From: Micropterus salmoides
Lineage: Eukaryota; Chordata; Actinopteri; Centrarchiformes; Centrarchidae
Reading direction: 5' to 3'
Length of the DNA: 64,000 bases
Assembly: GCF_014851395.1 (NCBI RefSeq)
Contig: NW_024041373.1
Coordinates: 22,328,750-22,392,749, forward strand
Of the stretch, positions 17,683 to 30,000 are shown one piece after another; position 1 is the stretch's first letter, and each line of letters opens with the position of its first letter. The translations under genes and the position numbers were made by a program. The notes under the pieces are model-generated. The model had not been told where the DNA came from, ran no database searches, and saw only the letters and a list, made by a program, of their open reading frames with translations.

Positions 17683-20600
17683 GTGTCTTCTTTGGAGAAG
17701 GAGAACACTGAATTGGAGGCAGAGGGCCGTCGTCTGAAGAAGAAGCTGGATGCTCTGAAGAACATGGCCTTCCAGCTGGAGGCTCTGGAAAAGGAGAACT
17801 CGCAGCTGGAGCAAGAGAACCTGCAGCTCCGGCGCTCGGCTGAGAGTCTCCGGTCAGCGGGGTCTAAGGCCGCTCAGCTGGAAGCGGAGAACAGGGAGCT
17901 AGAGAGTGAGAGGAGCCAGCTGAAACGCAGCCTGGAACTGCTCAAAGCCTCATCCAAGAAGACTGAGAGACTAGAGGTAATGCTTCAGGACTGCCAGTGC
18001 ATATCGCATGTACTTTTATGGCGCTGGAGAGCAGTGAGACGCAGCTAAAATGTGTGTGGCAAGAAGCTTTCTTCGAGAAATAAAAAGCACACTGCACAAG
18101 GTCGTTCAGAACAGCTGTAGAGTTAAAGGCACCTTAGATATTATATTTTTCATAACGTTATTATCACCATGAATATTTGTATAGGTAAGTTACGGGGGTT
18201 TCAGAAATCATGACATCAGGGAGCGGCACAACTAGTTCATGGATGCTTTTAATATCCTAATCTGGCTTTTCTTCTCCCAGCTGAGTTACCAGGGCCTAGA
18301 TACAGAGAACCAGCGCCTGCAGAAGGCTTTAGAGAACAGCAGCAAGAAGATCCAGCAGTTGGAGGCAGAGCTGCAAGAGGTGGAGACTGAGAATCAAACT
18401 CTCCAACGCAGCTTGGAGGAACTCAAGATCTCCAGTAAACGCCTGGAACAGCTGGAGCAAGAGGTGCTGCCCCCCCAAAGTTTGAAATGCATTCAATAGT
18501 AGTAATAATCACAATCGCAAAGAAAAAACTGAATTGTAAAGAAATTGGACACATTTTCTGACTGCACTCTTCTCTGGAGCTGAACAGGCACAACATCAAG
18601 TGGGATAGCTGTAGGTAGTTTACTGACACAGTTACTTATTTTGGGATGGACTGATTCTGCCTGGCAGAACTGGGTCAATCAGATTGTCCCAAAAAATTGT
18701 AGTTGAGAGTTGTTTTGTGATGCAGCAGTTGAAATCATCTCGTATGTTAAAATAAATAAAACCTAAAAATGTGTTAATTGGCACCTGAGAAGTAGTGTCA
18801 CAAGTTTTAGTTCATTTTGATAATTACAGCATGTTTCCCCGCAGAGTTGGATTATCCCAGATTATTTGTTAAAATTGATTATTGTCCCTTTGGGTTAATC
18901 TGTGTCCACTTTTAGCCAAACATGTATTTACAAGGCATTTAGACTTAAAGTAATTCCATCAAATGATGTTTCATCTGTTTGCTCTCCATTACGCACACGA
19001 ACAGAACAAGACTCTGGAGCAGGAAAGCTCCCAGTTGGAGAAAGACAAGAAGCTTCTGGAGAAGGAGAACAAGCGTCTGCGGCAGCAGGCCGAGATCCGC
19101 GACTCCAAGCTGGATGAAGACAACCAGCGGATCTCCACCTTGGAGAAAGAAAATCGGACCATGGGCAAGGAGATGATCTTCTTCAGGGACTCCTGCACGA
19201 GAGTCAAAGATCTGGAGAAAGAGAACAAGGAGCTGGTCAAACAGGCCACCATTGATAAGAAGACCCTCAACACACTCAGAGAGGTAAGAAAAGCCCTTAC
19301 AGAAGTCTGAAAATATTTCCAACATGTCTTGAGACTGAGCTTCACATTAAGTTATCTGTTGTAAATTGTTGTTAATATTCTACATTTATTTAAATGATCC
19401 TGTTGTTGAATCACTGCTGAACTAGAAAACACACAACATGGATGGTTATTGAGAAGTGATTATGTCATTTATTGATGAGCATTATTTCATTAAAATCATG
19501 CCTCTTCATTATTAGTTACTTGAGAAAAATTCATGTGTGTTTAGGAGCTTGTGAGCGAGAAGCTGCGGACTCAGCAGATGAATAATGATCTGGATAAACT
19601 AACCCATGAGCTGGAGAAGATTGGCCTGAACAAGGAAAGGCTACTGCATGATGAGAGCTCTGATGACAGGTATCATCCCATAAACACACGCCACAAATCT
19701 TCACTGTTCTGTGAAGGCTTTTAAAACAGTTTTTTAAAAGCCTTCACAGGGATTTGGGCCCATTTTAGATCAGGTGGAGAAGTTTAAATGAATCTGAGTG
19801 TTTTGCAGAATCATGCTGTGGAAGATTTCTGAACTTATATCTCCCCCACCTGCTACACTCTTGGCAAGAAGTCAGTTGGCACTGCTATACTGTGGCTATG
19901 ACGATAATGCATTATCTGTATTTAGGATTACAAATGTGTGAACACAGGTCTTGACTGGACACGCACCCACACAGCTAATTTGAGTATTTATTTTCAGGTT
20001 TAAGCTCCTGGAAACCAAACTGGAGTCGACTCTGAAATCATCATTGGAGATTAAAGAGGAGAAGATTGCCGCCCTAGAGGCCAGACTGCAGGAGTCCTCC
20101 AACCTCAACCAGCAACTTCGCCAAGAGCTAAAGACGGTCAGTAACACATAGAAATACATCCAAAGCATACCATATTTTCGATATGCTGCATAGAGAAGCT
20201 CTGCTCAACCACAACACCGAAGAGCCAGTATAAAAAGAAACACTCAAAGCCTACCCTCCAAAACAGCCAAAACTCCAATCTGCACTTGAGAACAGCATGT
20301 TCCAAAATCTTTCAAGAAACACTGAAAACACTGAGGGCTGCTCAAGGCCGTTGCATTATTTATTCATCCACTCTTCCACTTCTATCGCCAGTTTATCTAT
20401 TCATGAGGCGGCAGGAGTCTGTGAAGGAGGTGGAGTGGAGGATGTCTGCTTTCCTTAGGGAGGCGTTTGTGTTTTGAACTTGCTGACACAAATTCAATCC
20501 AAAGCTAAATGGTTGAGAGGAAAAGTTGAGGCACCTGTGGTAGAACTTTTACTGTGTCTATTACTTAACCATTACTCATGAAATATTATAAAAGTGTAGT

Positions 20601-23600
20601 CTGCGTTGTTTGTTTTGTGATTTTTACAGTCGCGCCTTCACTATTTAATTTAAAGCGGTCTTGGGTTTACGTATTTATGTTGAAGGAATTTATTTTACTG
20701 TACTGAAGGCGCACAAAAAACTACACAATGTCATGTTTCGTGCGTGTCTCTTTCCAGGTGAAGAAAAACTATGAGGCGCTGCGTCAGAGGGAGGAGGAGG
20801 AGAGGATGGTGCAGAGCTCACCCCCTAGAGGAGGGGAGGACCCTCAGTCTGTCAGTAAATGGGAGAAGGAGAGTCATGAAGCCACCAGGGAACTGCTGAA
20901 AGTCAAAGACAGACTCATCGAGGTGGAGAGGAATGTAAGTTAGCACAATACCGGGATGGCTTATGTGACTTTTGCAGTATGAATGGTGAACGCGTGCATT
21001 TTGGTTATGCGCTTTCCTCTGAATGGATTCTCATATGTCCTATATTATGTACGCGCTTTTCCCAGAATGCCACTTTGCAGGCTGAGAAGGCGGCCCTGAG
21101 GAGCCAGCTCAAACAACTGGAAACTCAAAGCTCCAACCTGCAGGCTCAGATAGTTGCTGTGCAGAGACAGACTGCTTCTTTACAGGAGAACAATACGACA
21201 CTACAGACGCAGAACGCCAAGCTGCAGGTAATCCCCTACATGTCCTACAGGACTAGTTTTTAACAGATAAATACACCACAGATATAGATAACAAAGCGGC
21301 CAGTTTAGTAGTGTACATCTGAAATTTAACAAAATCAAGCAGGTAATCAGTATAACATTGTATATTACTAAAATACATGAAGGAGTAGCAGACTGTAATA
21401 ACTTTATATTTTAGTTTTAATAATGTGCCACGCTACAATCTGTGGTCTGCGCATTCAGTTGATACGGCAAACAAATACTGACAAAGAGTTAATGAAAGTG
21501 AAGATTTTACATTAAGATGGACCACCTGATAACCTTTTTTAGAGTGCATGTAATTTTATCGTCTGTGTTGACATAAAAGTTAAGGTTAAGGTTCAGCTGA
21601 GGTTTAGCTGTTCTGGAGCTTACAATCATATTGCATGATCTTCATCAGCAGATGGAAATGTAATTTTTATTTTTGTGTGTTTTAATCCTATTTAAGGACT
21701 GAATAGTTATTAGGCCGATATCATCATCAGTTTTGCCTTTTTTATTTAGAGCCCAAAATCACAAATCACAATTTATTCTCAAATGGCTTTACAATATGTA
21801 CAACATACAACACTCTCTCTTTAGACCCTCTATTTGGATAAGGAAAAAATATATCCTGAAGATTAGGGCTGAACGATTTTGAAAAAACATGCAATTGCGA
21901 TTATTTTGATTGATTTTTGCAGGTGCGACATGATTTGTGAGACTATGGGGAATCATAATTTTTCCATTATATTTCTCATTTTCATAGAGTATGATGTGCA
22001 GGCCAGGACATCTCTGTAGCACAACAATATTTAATTTAAAATGATCATATCACCTTTTATTATGCACCCCCCCCCTGTCATTTGAAAATTGCAGTAGGGC
22101 ATATTTCTATAATATTTCGATTAATTGTTCATCCCTACTGAAGATACATGCACTGTAAAGTTATATTGGTGCACATGATATAATTATGATAAAGACAGAA
22201 TAATAAAAATATGATTATACTAAGGTGCTCAATAGAATCAGATAGTAGCACATGTAAAATGCTTCCTGTAGCAATATTGTAAGACACTATATATAATACA
22301 ACCTACTTTCAACATTGCTCTGTTAGAGCAGTAGCCTAACCAGGCTGCTTAGCTCCATGGTATGGATTTAGACTTGTACTCCCTGTTTGGCAGCAATTCA
22401 AACCCTGCTTATGGGCAGGGTTTACACTAACCATGCAGTAGCGTGTGTGTGTGTGAGCAGGTATGTGTGTACTGGAAGTAAAAAGCTTTCTGTTTTCACG
22501 TACAGAAAGTGTGTCAGCACCTGGACAGAGTGTGTATATCAGAGTGTGAATACACACACTAGTCATGACTGAAGAGGGATTTGAAACTAGGAAACCACTG
22601 TGACCACAAACGAAACATGAAAAGAAACAGTTTCCCTGCTGCTGCTTTGTAGATGGTGCTTCCAGCAAAGGGGATAACAAACCCAACAGAGACACAGTGC
22701 CCCCTATGGACAAAAACCGCAACAGCCTCTACTTATTTTACCTTTCTGTCATTTGATGTTTGATTTGAAGAGCTTATCACTCATTACAGATCAAAGTATC
22801 TTTTGATTATTTCCGATATAGACTACAAAATGTTTTTTACCGTGTCATTCCTATCCTCTTTTCTTGTTTCATTTCCTTCCTCCCACACCTTCTCCGTTTT
22901 TGTCCTCTCCTTTAGGTGGAGAACTCCACCCTGAGCTCGCAGAGTGCAGCCCTCATGGCCCAGAACGCCCAGCTGCAGAGCCAGCAGAGCAGCGTGGAGG
23001 GTGAGCGTGAGGGAGCTCTGAAGGAGAAAGAGGAGCTCAGGGCCACCTATGAGCTGCTGCTCCGCGATCATGAGAAGCTGGCGGCGCTCCACGAGAGGCA
23101 GGCAGCCGAGTACGAAGCTCTGATCGGAAAGCACGGGGGCTTGAAGTGCTCCCACAAGAGCCTGGAGCAGCAGCACAGGGACCTGGAGGACAAGTGAGAC
23201 TGGGTTTAGGATCACGGGAGGTCTTACTCATGGCACTACTTTTTCTTTTGTGCATTGCCTTATGAGAGAAATAGTAAAATATCATAAAAGCAACCATGCT
23301 GTAGAGATATGTAACTCTGTGAAAAGTTTGTAATGTGTGTTTTTTATGCGTGAAGGTACAAGCAGCTCCTGCAGAGGAAGGGGGAGCTAGAGGAGCTCGA
23401 GAAAAATCTGAAGGAGCAGCGGGGAAAAATGGCGCTGGAGAGCCAAACACACCAAGCCACAGCTGACCAGTACAAACTGCTCAAAGAGGAAAATGATAGG
23501 TCAGATCAACCTGTATCACCGTTTTATCTTAACCACTATACAAACATTTGAATAACATGTTGTCACAGCCTTTTAAACTCTTGATGATTTTCATATTTCT

Positions 23601-24040
23601 ATGAATTTACAAAAGCCCCTTTGTCTATATATTGAGAAGTCCTTCTGCTCTCTCCTCAGACTGAATTCTAGCTATCGTCAGCTGGTAAAGGACAACGAGA
23701 ATCTCCAGCTGGACCATAAGAACATAAAGAGCCAGCTGAACAGCGCAACGCTGGAGCAGACCAAGCTGGAGGCCGAATTCTCTAAACTCAAGGAGCAGTA
23801 CCAGCAGCTCGACATCACCTCCACCAAGCTCACCAACCAGTGTGAGGTGAGGAGATTAAATTTAGTTTTTTATATGGGGGGTTTCCCATTATGTGTTTGT
23901 GTGCCATTTTTGAAGCCAACTGTCTTTTGGCTTTTACCTCTTAATGTTTGAAGAAACAACTTCTGAAGCCAGCTGTGTTGCGGATAGTTTACCCCTTTTT
24001 ACATATGATATTTTTTGTTGAGCCAGGTGTCTTAGCATCT

Positions 24041-24097
<57 letters not shown>

Positions 24098-27000
24098 GTT
24101 GCTGAGCCAGCTGAAAGGAAACCTGGAGGAGGAGAATCGTCACCTGTTGGACCAGATCCAGACTCTAATGCTGCAGAATCGTACACTACTGGAGCAGACA
24201 ATGGAGAGCAAGGACCTGTTCCACGTAGAGCAAAGACAATACATGTACACTCCTTGATATGTTTTCTTTATAACGGACCGCAAACATGTTGTCTGAATTG
24301 GTCCACAATTAATTTTATATTCCGTCAATGTGTATATTTATGGGATGGTCAAAAGAAATTGGCTGTATTTATATTTGGATTGCATGCATTTTCACTCTTG
24401 TCTGTCTTGCTGGATCATCTATCATGTCTTCACCAATCAGAGACAAGCTGAATGAGCTGAGGAGACAGAAAGAGAAGCTGGAGGAGAAGATCATGGACCA
24501 GTACAAGTTCTATGACCCCTCCCCTCCACGCAGGTAAAAAATAACTTCATCTAGTTACACAAGTTAAAAAATATTTGACAAACAAACAACAGAAATTATT
24601 TTGTGGAAATGGCCTGACCATGAGTGGTGTAACATCTCAATGTAAAAATGCCTCACATGTGAATCTGAGTGACTCAAACAACACGTCTGTGTATCATAGC
24701 AAACTGGATTCAAAATTTTGTTTGCTTGTTGACTCATATGTCTGAGGTGGGGCAATAGTAGAAAACACTCATACTGCAGACTCAGGAAGGGATGCATCAA
24801 ATATTTATGGTCTGCAGAGCTTTAAACCGCTGTACACTGTAACAGTTTTCTATGAGAAGAAGCCTTAAAATTGAGTACACAAGGAACAAATAAAAATAAA
24901 TAAAAATCCATCAAGCTTTCATGTTCTTTTCATGTTAGTATGTATTGACTTTATGTCCCATTGCCTTTCCTTGTTCCTCTGGCCCACTCTCCCTCGCCTG
25001 TCCTTTTTTGTAGGCGTGGTAACTGGATCACTTTGAAGATGAAGAAGTTGATCAAGCCGAAGAGCCGGGAGAGGATGCGCTCTCTAACGCTAACTCCCTC
25101 TCGTTCAGAGTATGGCGACGGCTTCCTGACCTTCCCCCAGGACAGCCAGGACAGCTCGTCCATAGGCTCTGGCTCCAACTCGCTGGACGACACACTTACA
25201 CAAAAGAGGAGCAGCAGTGAGTACAAAGGAAAACACCTTTACACACACACAGATGTAGACCCAAGAAACCAAACCAGCGTAGTTGCAGTTTCGACCGCCA
25301 CTGAAGGAACTTCTCAAGATTAATAAGGAGACAAATTTCCTGTACAAAAGTATATTTACCCTAACAAACAATTTACATTAAAAGTAGCTGTAGCAAATAC
25401 TTCATATACAAATGTACATGCAAAGAAAGCAGTGAACAAAATAGTTGCCAGGCAATTCCATGTGATACTCTTTCACAGACTCATCATCACACTCACATAC
25501 CCACAAAGTCCCAAAACACACTTTGTGTGTGTGTGTGTGTGTGCACAGGTTTGTGCGATTGTGTACTACTTGAGCGGTTGAGTGGGTCTTTCCTCCCCTA
25601 ACTGCTCCTTATCTCTCTCTCTCTCTCTCTCTCTCTCTGCGAAGGGAAGAGAGGGCAGCAGTCCCATGCCCAAGGGCAGGGTTCCACCAATGGTATGCTG
25701 CGGATGGGGAGGGTGGGCGGGGTTTGTAACCAGACTGTCACGTCCCTCAGGGCATGTTTTCGTGAGTCCATTGTCTGTCACTCGGCTGTTGTAGAGGTTA
25801 CGGTTGAGCTGCGCAGCACCACAAGGTTGACTCTGAACCTCGGACTGGGTTCGAAAAGTAGATTTCCTGTATTTGAAACAACAGAGGGAGCGCTTGATTT
25901 CTATAACCTGAGGTAGCCTTTTCCACCACCGCCATTGATTGTGCCGCCCTCACCCTGCCCTCTGCAGCACACAGCAGGGCCAAGCTCCGGCTTCAAGTCA
26001 AAGGTCAGGATGCTGCATTTATTTGTGAGAGGAAAAAACAGGCAAATTCAGAATCTGACATTTTATTTATACACATTTTAGGTATAAGGATGGCTCTGCA
26101 GATATATTTTGGTATTTATTTTGCCCCTAGTAATTGAAACCATATTTAGCCGGTACCACAGTTATGGAAAAAGGGGCCAGATTTTGACAATGAAGAAGAA
26201 TGTGTGGAATAAAAAAAGCAGATATCTCTATTTCGGCTACATTGTTTTTTATTTGACATAATAAAATAATTTATTAAACTATAAATCATTACTCCAACAA
26301 TATTGAAGTACAGTGTTAAATCGGTGGAGTACTCTTTTCAACAGCGTCAGTTATCAAGCTGAATCAAGCGCATCTTATGTGGTTCACATATTGGAAAACA
26401 CTTCAGGTGTATTTTGTATAATTTTTTTTGGTATATTTTTGTATAAGTCCAGTTCACTCTTAACCTGTCAGTTACAGTCATGTCAACTGGCTGATCTGTG
26501 CAGTTCACCTGTAAATGACATTTAAACACCCTCTAATGTAGCATCAAAGCTATTAAAAGGTGCAATGGTACTGTATTGTGGCTGACTTCCAGTCAATGCA
26601 AGATGTGTCAAAATCCTGGTTGTCTGGATTTGGTTGATGTGGAATAAAGAATACAAGTTGAGGTCTAGTAGGTTTATACCTACAAATAAGCAAGTACGTT
26701 TGCTGTTGGTTTCAGGTTAATCTGTAAAGGCATATAAAGTTTTATATAATGTGTGTGTATATATTGTGTAAAATCAAAAAGCTATAGCCAGCATTAGTAA
26801 GCTAGTATAATGAGTGAGTCAGTATATTTTTCGCACCACTGGGGAAAACTAGGGACCACAGAAATGTTTGGCTAACAAACACAATGCATTTTTAAAAAGC
26901 AGTAAATGCTAGAATAGAAAGAAAAAGAAGCCATTTTGCAAAGTGAAATGTAACTTAAATTAAACAAATGAATACATTAGATTAACACCATAGTTACAAA

Positions 27001-30000
27001 ACATTAATACTTGAAAGATATGGTTGGTTATGTATGAAAACACTGCAGTCCTCCCTGATGCTGTTACCCCGCCCTATGACCTTTTAACTCTCCTGATTGC
27101 ACCCTTTAATATTCTTCATCCTCTCTGTTCATGTAGGTGTGGTAATGTGTTGACAGTTGTGTTGTTGTGTACAGTATATAATGCTTTAAAGCCAGTTGTT
27201 AATACAGTATACATACACTCATGACCATTAATGGAAGTGATTGTCTGTTGTTGTGTGCCGATAGTGTAAGTGTGTGTGTGTGTGTGTGTGTGTGTATATT
27301 GCATAATGTGTTTACATTTTTGTATTCATTTGCCTAACATGTCTGTGTACAGAAGTCTGCCCTTAAAAGTATTATTCAGGTTTTAAAGACATCTGGGGGC
27401 ATTTCACCCCAGCCACCAAGCACTTGAACAAGTATTTCATTTAAAAATTGAAATGGGAAATAAAAAAATCAGTGCGGCTGAATACAATCTCTGTGGAAAT
27501 TAAAGAGATAAGAATGAATGTAATCTTCCTAACACAAGCTTCACAATAAAAAACATCTGCATGTTTTTATAGAGATATTATTTCCAGCTCTGTTAACTTC
27601 ATCCAGCATTGCTAATAAATGTCCATGAGCTAGAAAGAAGGGAGTGTATTTGTATAGATTGAAATACCTAACACTTGATGATAAATCAAATAGGTCCTAT
27701 ATTGTGGTGGTTATGTCTATTGCATTGTTGTCTGTTGTCCATTTGAGTGTCCAGGGGCTCAGCTCTCTCTCTGCGTCTCCCCTGACGCTCTCTGAAAATG
27801 TTAACCACATCCCTCTGTTCTGCCCTCCTTTTTTCTTTTGTTTTCTTTTCTCCCACCTCCCTCGGGCTTGTTCTGTCGCTCTCTCTCCCTTGTCTGTCTG
27901 TCTGTCCGTCTCTGGCTGCACTCTAACAGCTATAAAAAGGTTACCTTTCATGAGGAACAGATCCAAGGACAAAGACAAAGCCAAGGCCATCTACCGGCGC
28001 TCCATGTGTAAGACCTCTGTTAGCTGCCACGCTAGCCTTCCTCCGCCTCCTCTCCCTCTCATCGTCACTCTAGGAGAAACAAAGAAGGAACAGTCACTGG
28101 CTTCAGGGTAGCTGCAGTGTGGGGTTGTGACAGCGACAGTGTGGCAGTTTCAGGTTTCAGTCCCAGCTCTTAAACCCACTCAGGCATACAGTCATTAATT
28201 TGGCCATTTAATCTTTAAGACAGACTTTTGAGTATTTCACAGCGTTAATGTAATCTGATATCTTTTAGAGATATCTGCACACGATTTTACCAAAGATTCA
28301 AGCTTAAAATTTGCTACACTATCACTGTACCCCTATGCTGCATCTGGTGACATCAGTGACCTGTCCTTATCATTTTTTTTCCTAGTAACCCCCACCCCAC
28401 ATCACCTCCTCCGCCCTGCTTCTGCCGCCTCCACTTCTTCCTGTAGAGAATCTATTTAGCTTTTATCACCTTCCACCAGTCTAGTGTCACTTTGTTCTCA
28501 CTAGTGACAGATGAACGAATAACACAAACGTCACTAATTTTGTCTTAAAGCAAGTGTACAAATGAAAATGAATGTATTGGTGGCAGAAAACATTGAGGAC
28601 TAACCTCACAATAAAAGGCAGATGCGAAAACGGACAGTAGGATTTTTATTCTTTTTCTATAGATCTGTGTCTCTTGTAGCAGCTTGATTTTCATCACTTA
28701 GTTCTGAGTGTCACTATGCAACGGGTAACTTATCGGGCAGCTTTGTCATGTGCTCTGTGGTTTCATTTTGTCTGTGTGTCTTGAATGAAAGGCTCTATGA
28801 ATGTGTTTGTCTGTGAGCTTGTGTATTCAGGTGAGAGGGTGGGAGAGACTGCGGGTTTGCCTTTCATGCGCCTGTGGTTGTGTTTGCTACCATCTTTGAT
28901 TACAGCATGACTTTAAAAAAAATAAATAAATAAAACCTGATCACCGCCACTCGCACTCACCATGGAGGACTTGAAATGGAGCCTTTACTCCCTCTCTCTC
29001 TGTATCTCTTGCTGTCTCTGTCGTTCTTTTCCGCTGTCGGTGTGCTGCATTTCAGATCTTATTCTGCTGACATGGATTTGCCTCGTTCTGATTCTGGCAT
29101 TGATCTTTTGTGTAAAGCACTGCCTCCGCCGCTGCTGCTCGGAGCAGCTCTGCATGCCTTCATGCTTCTCTACCGTTGCATACAGCTCAGTAAACAAAGT
29201 GTATAAAGACAGTGGCCTCTTAAGGTGATGTATCACCTCTCCCAAAAATCTGTCTGAGATTGGATTGACTGGGTAATGAAAGATGACAAACCATGCAGCC
29301 GCCATCTTTATGCACTTTGTATTTATTCAGATCTTTTTTTATTGATTTTTATTTTTATAATACCGTATGCCTGCATGTGCCTTTAAGATGAATTTGTTAT
29401 CAAATATTGAGATAGACCTAATAGTAATTTTGATCAAGAAAAAAGGGCAATTCTCTGCCATCTTTCCATGCTTACTACTCCTTTATAAGGCCACTACATT
29501 AAGGCACTATGAACAAGTAAAAGTTTGAAAACCACTGTTTGAGAGGTAGTACTCCAGCCTTAAGCAACTTTTGGCAACCTGAGCTAAGTCAAGTTGCCAA
29601 GTGGATGCATAAAAATGACTGATATAAAGTTAACAGTTTTATTATCTGAAGTATATGGCTTTCTTTAAATCCTTTTGGCTACAAAATCTGCACCATGACT
29701 TTAAGCGAGATAAGATGTAATAAAATGTATAATTTTATAATGTTCCTGTCCTGAGATTCATCCTTCTGTCCGTCCATTCAGCTATGAATGACTTGCTGCA
29801 GACCATGGCGGTGGCAGGCGGACCCGGGGCTCAGTGGGCGTGTAGCATCGAGAACCTAGAAGGCGCTGAGGCCGGAGACGTCTGCATGCCGGGCAGCAGC
29901 AGGCGCGGCGGGCAGCGCATGAAGGAGCTTGCCTTTTCCACCACTGCCATTGATTGTGCCGCCCTCACCCTGCCCTCTGCAGGGCACAGCAGGGCCAAGC

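Larger units (their letters stand above)
25217..27929 (+). other. ccdc88a intron with duplicated half-exon
   Basis: Holds the 235-bp duplicate at 25916, three microsatellites, and otherwise AT-rich sequence. Confidence 0.7.

Noticed and set aside
27644..28111. 155-codon continuous frame
   Set aside because: Only the 27930-28007 part is coding, as the cassette exon with clear splice sites; the rest is intron read-through.
28962..29228. Open frame with a hydrophobic stretch (LILLTWICLVLILALIFCV)
   Set aside because: It has an acceptor-like cag at 29063-29065 but no good donor or homology, and a membrane segment makes no sense in this cytosolic protein. Probably chance.
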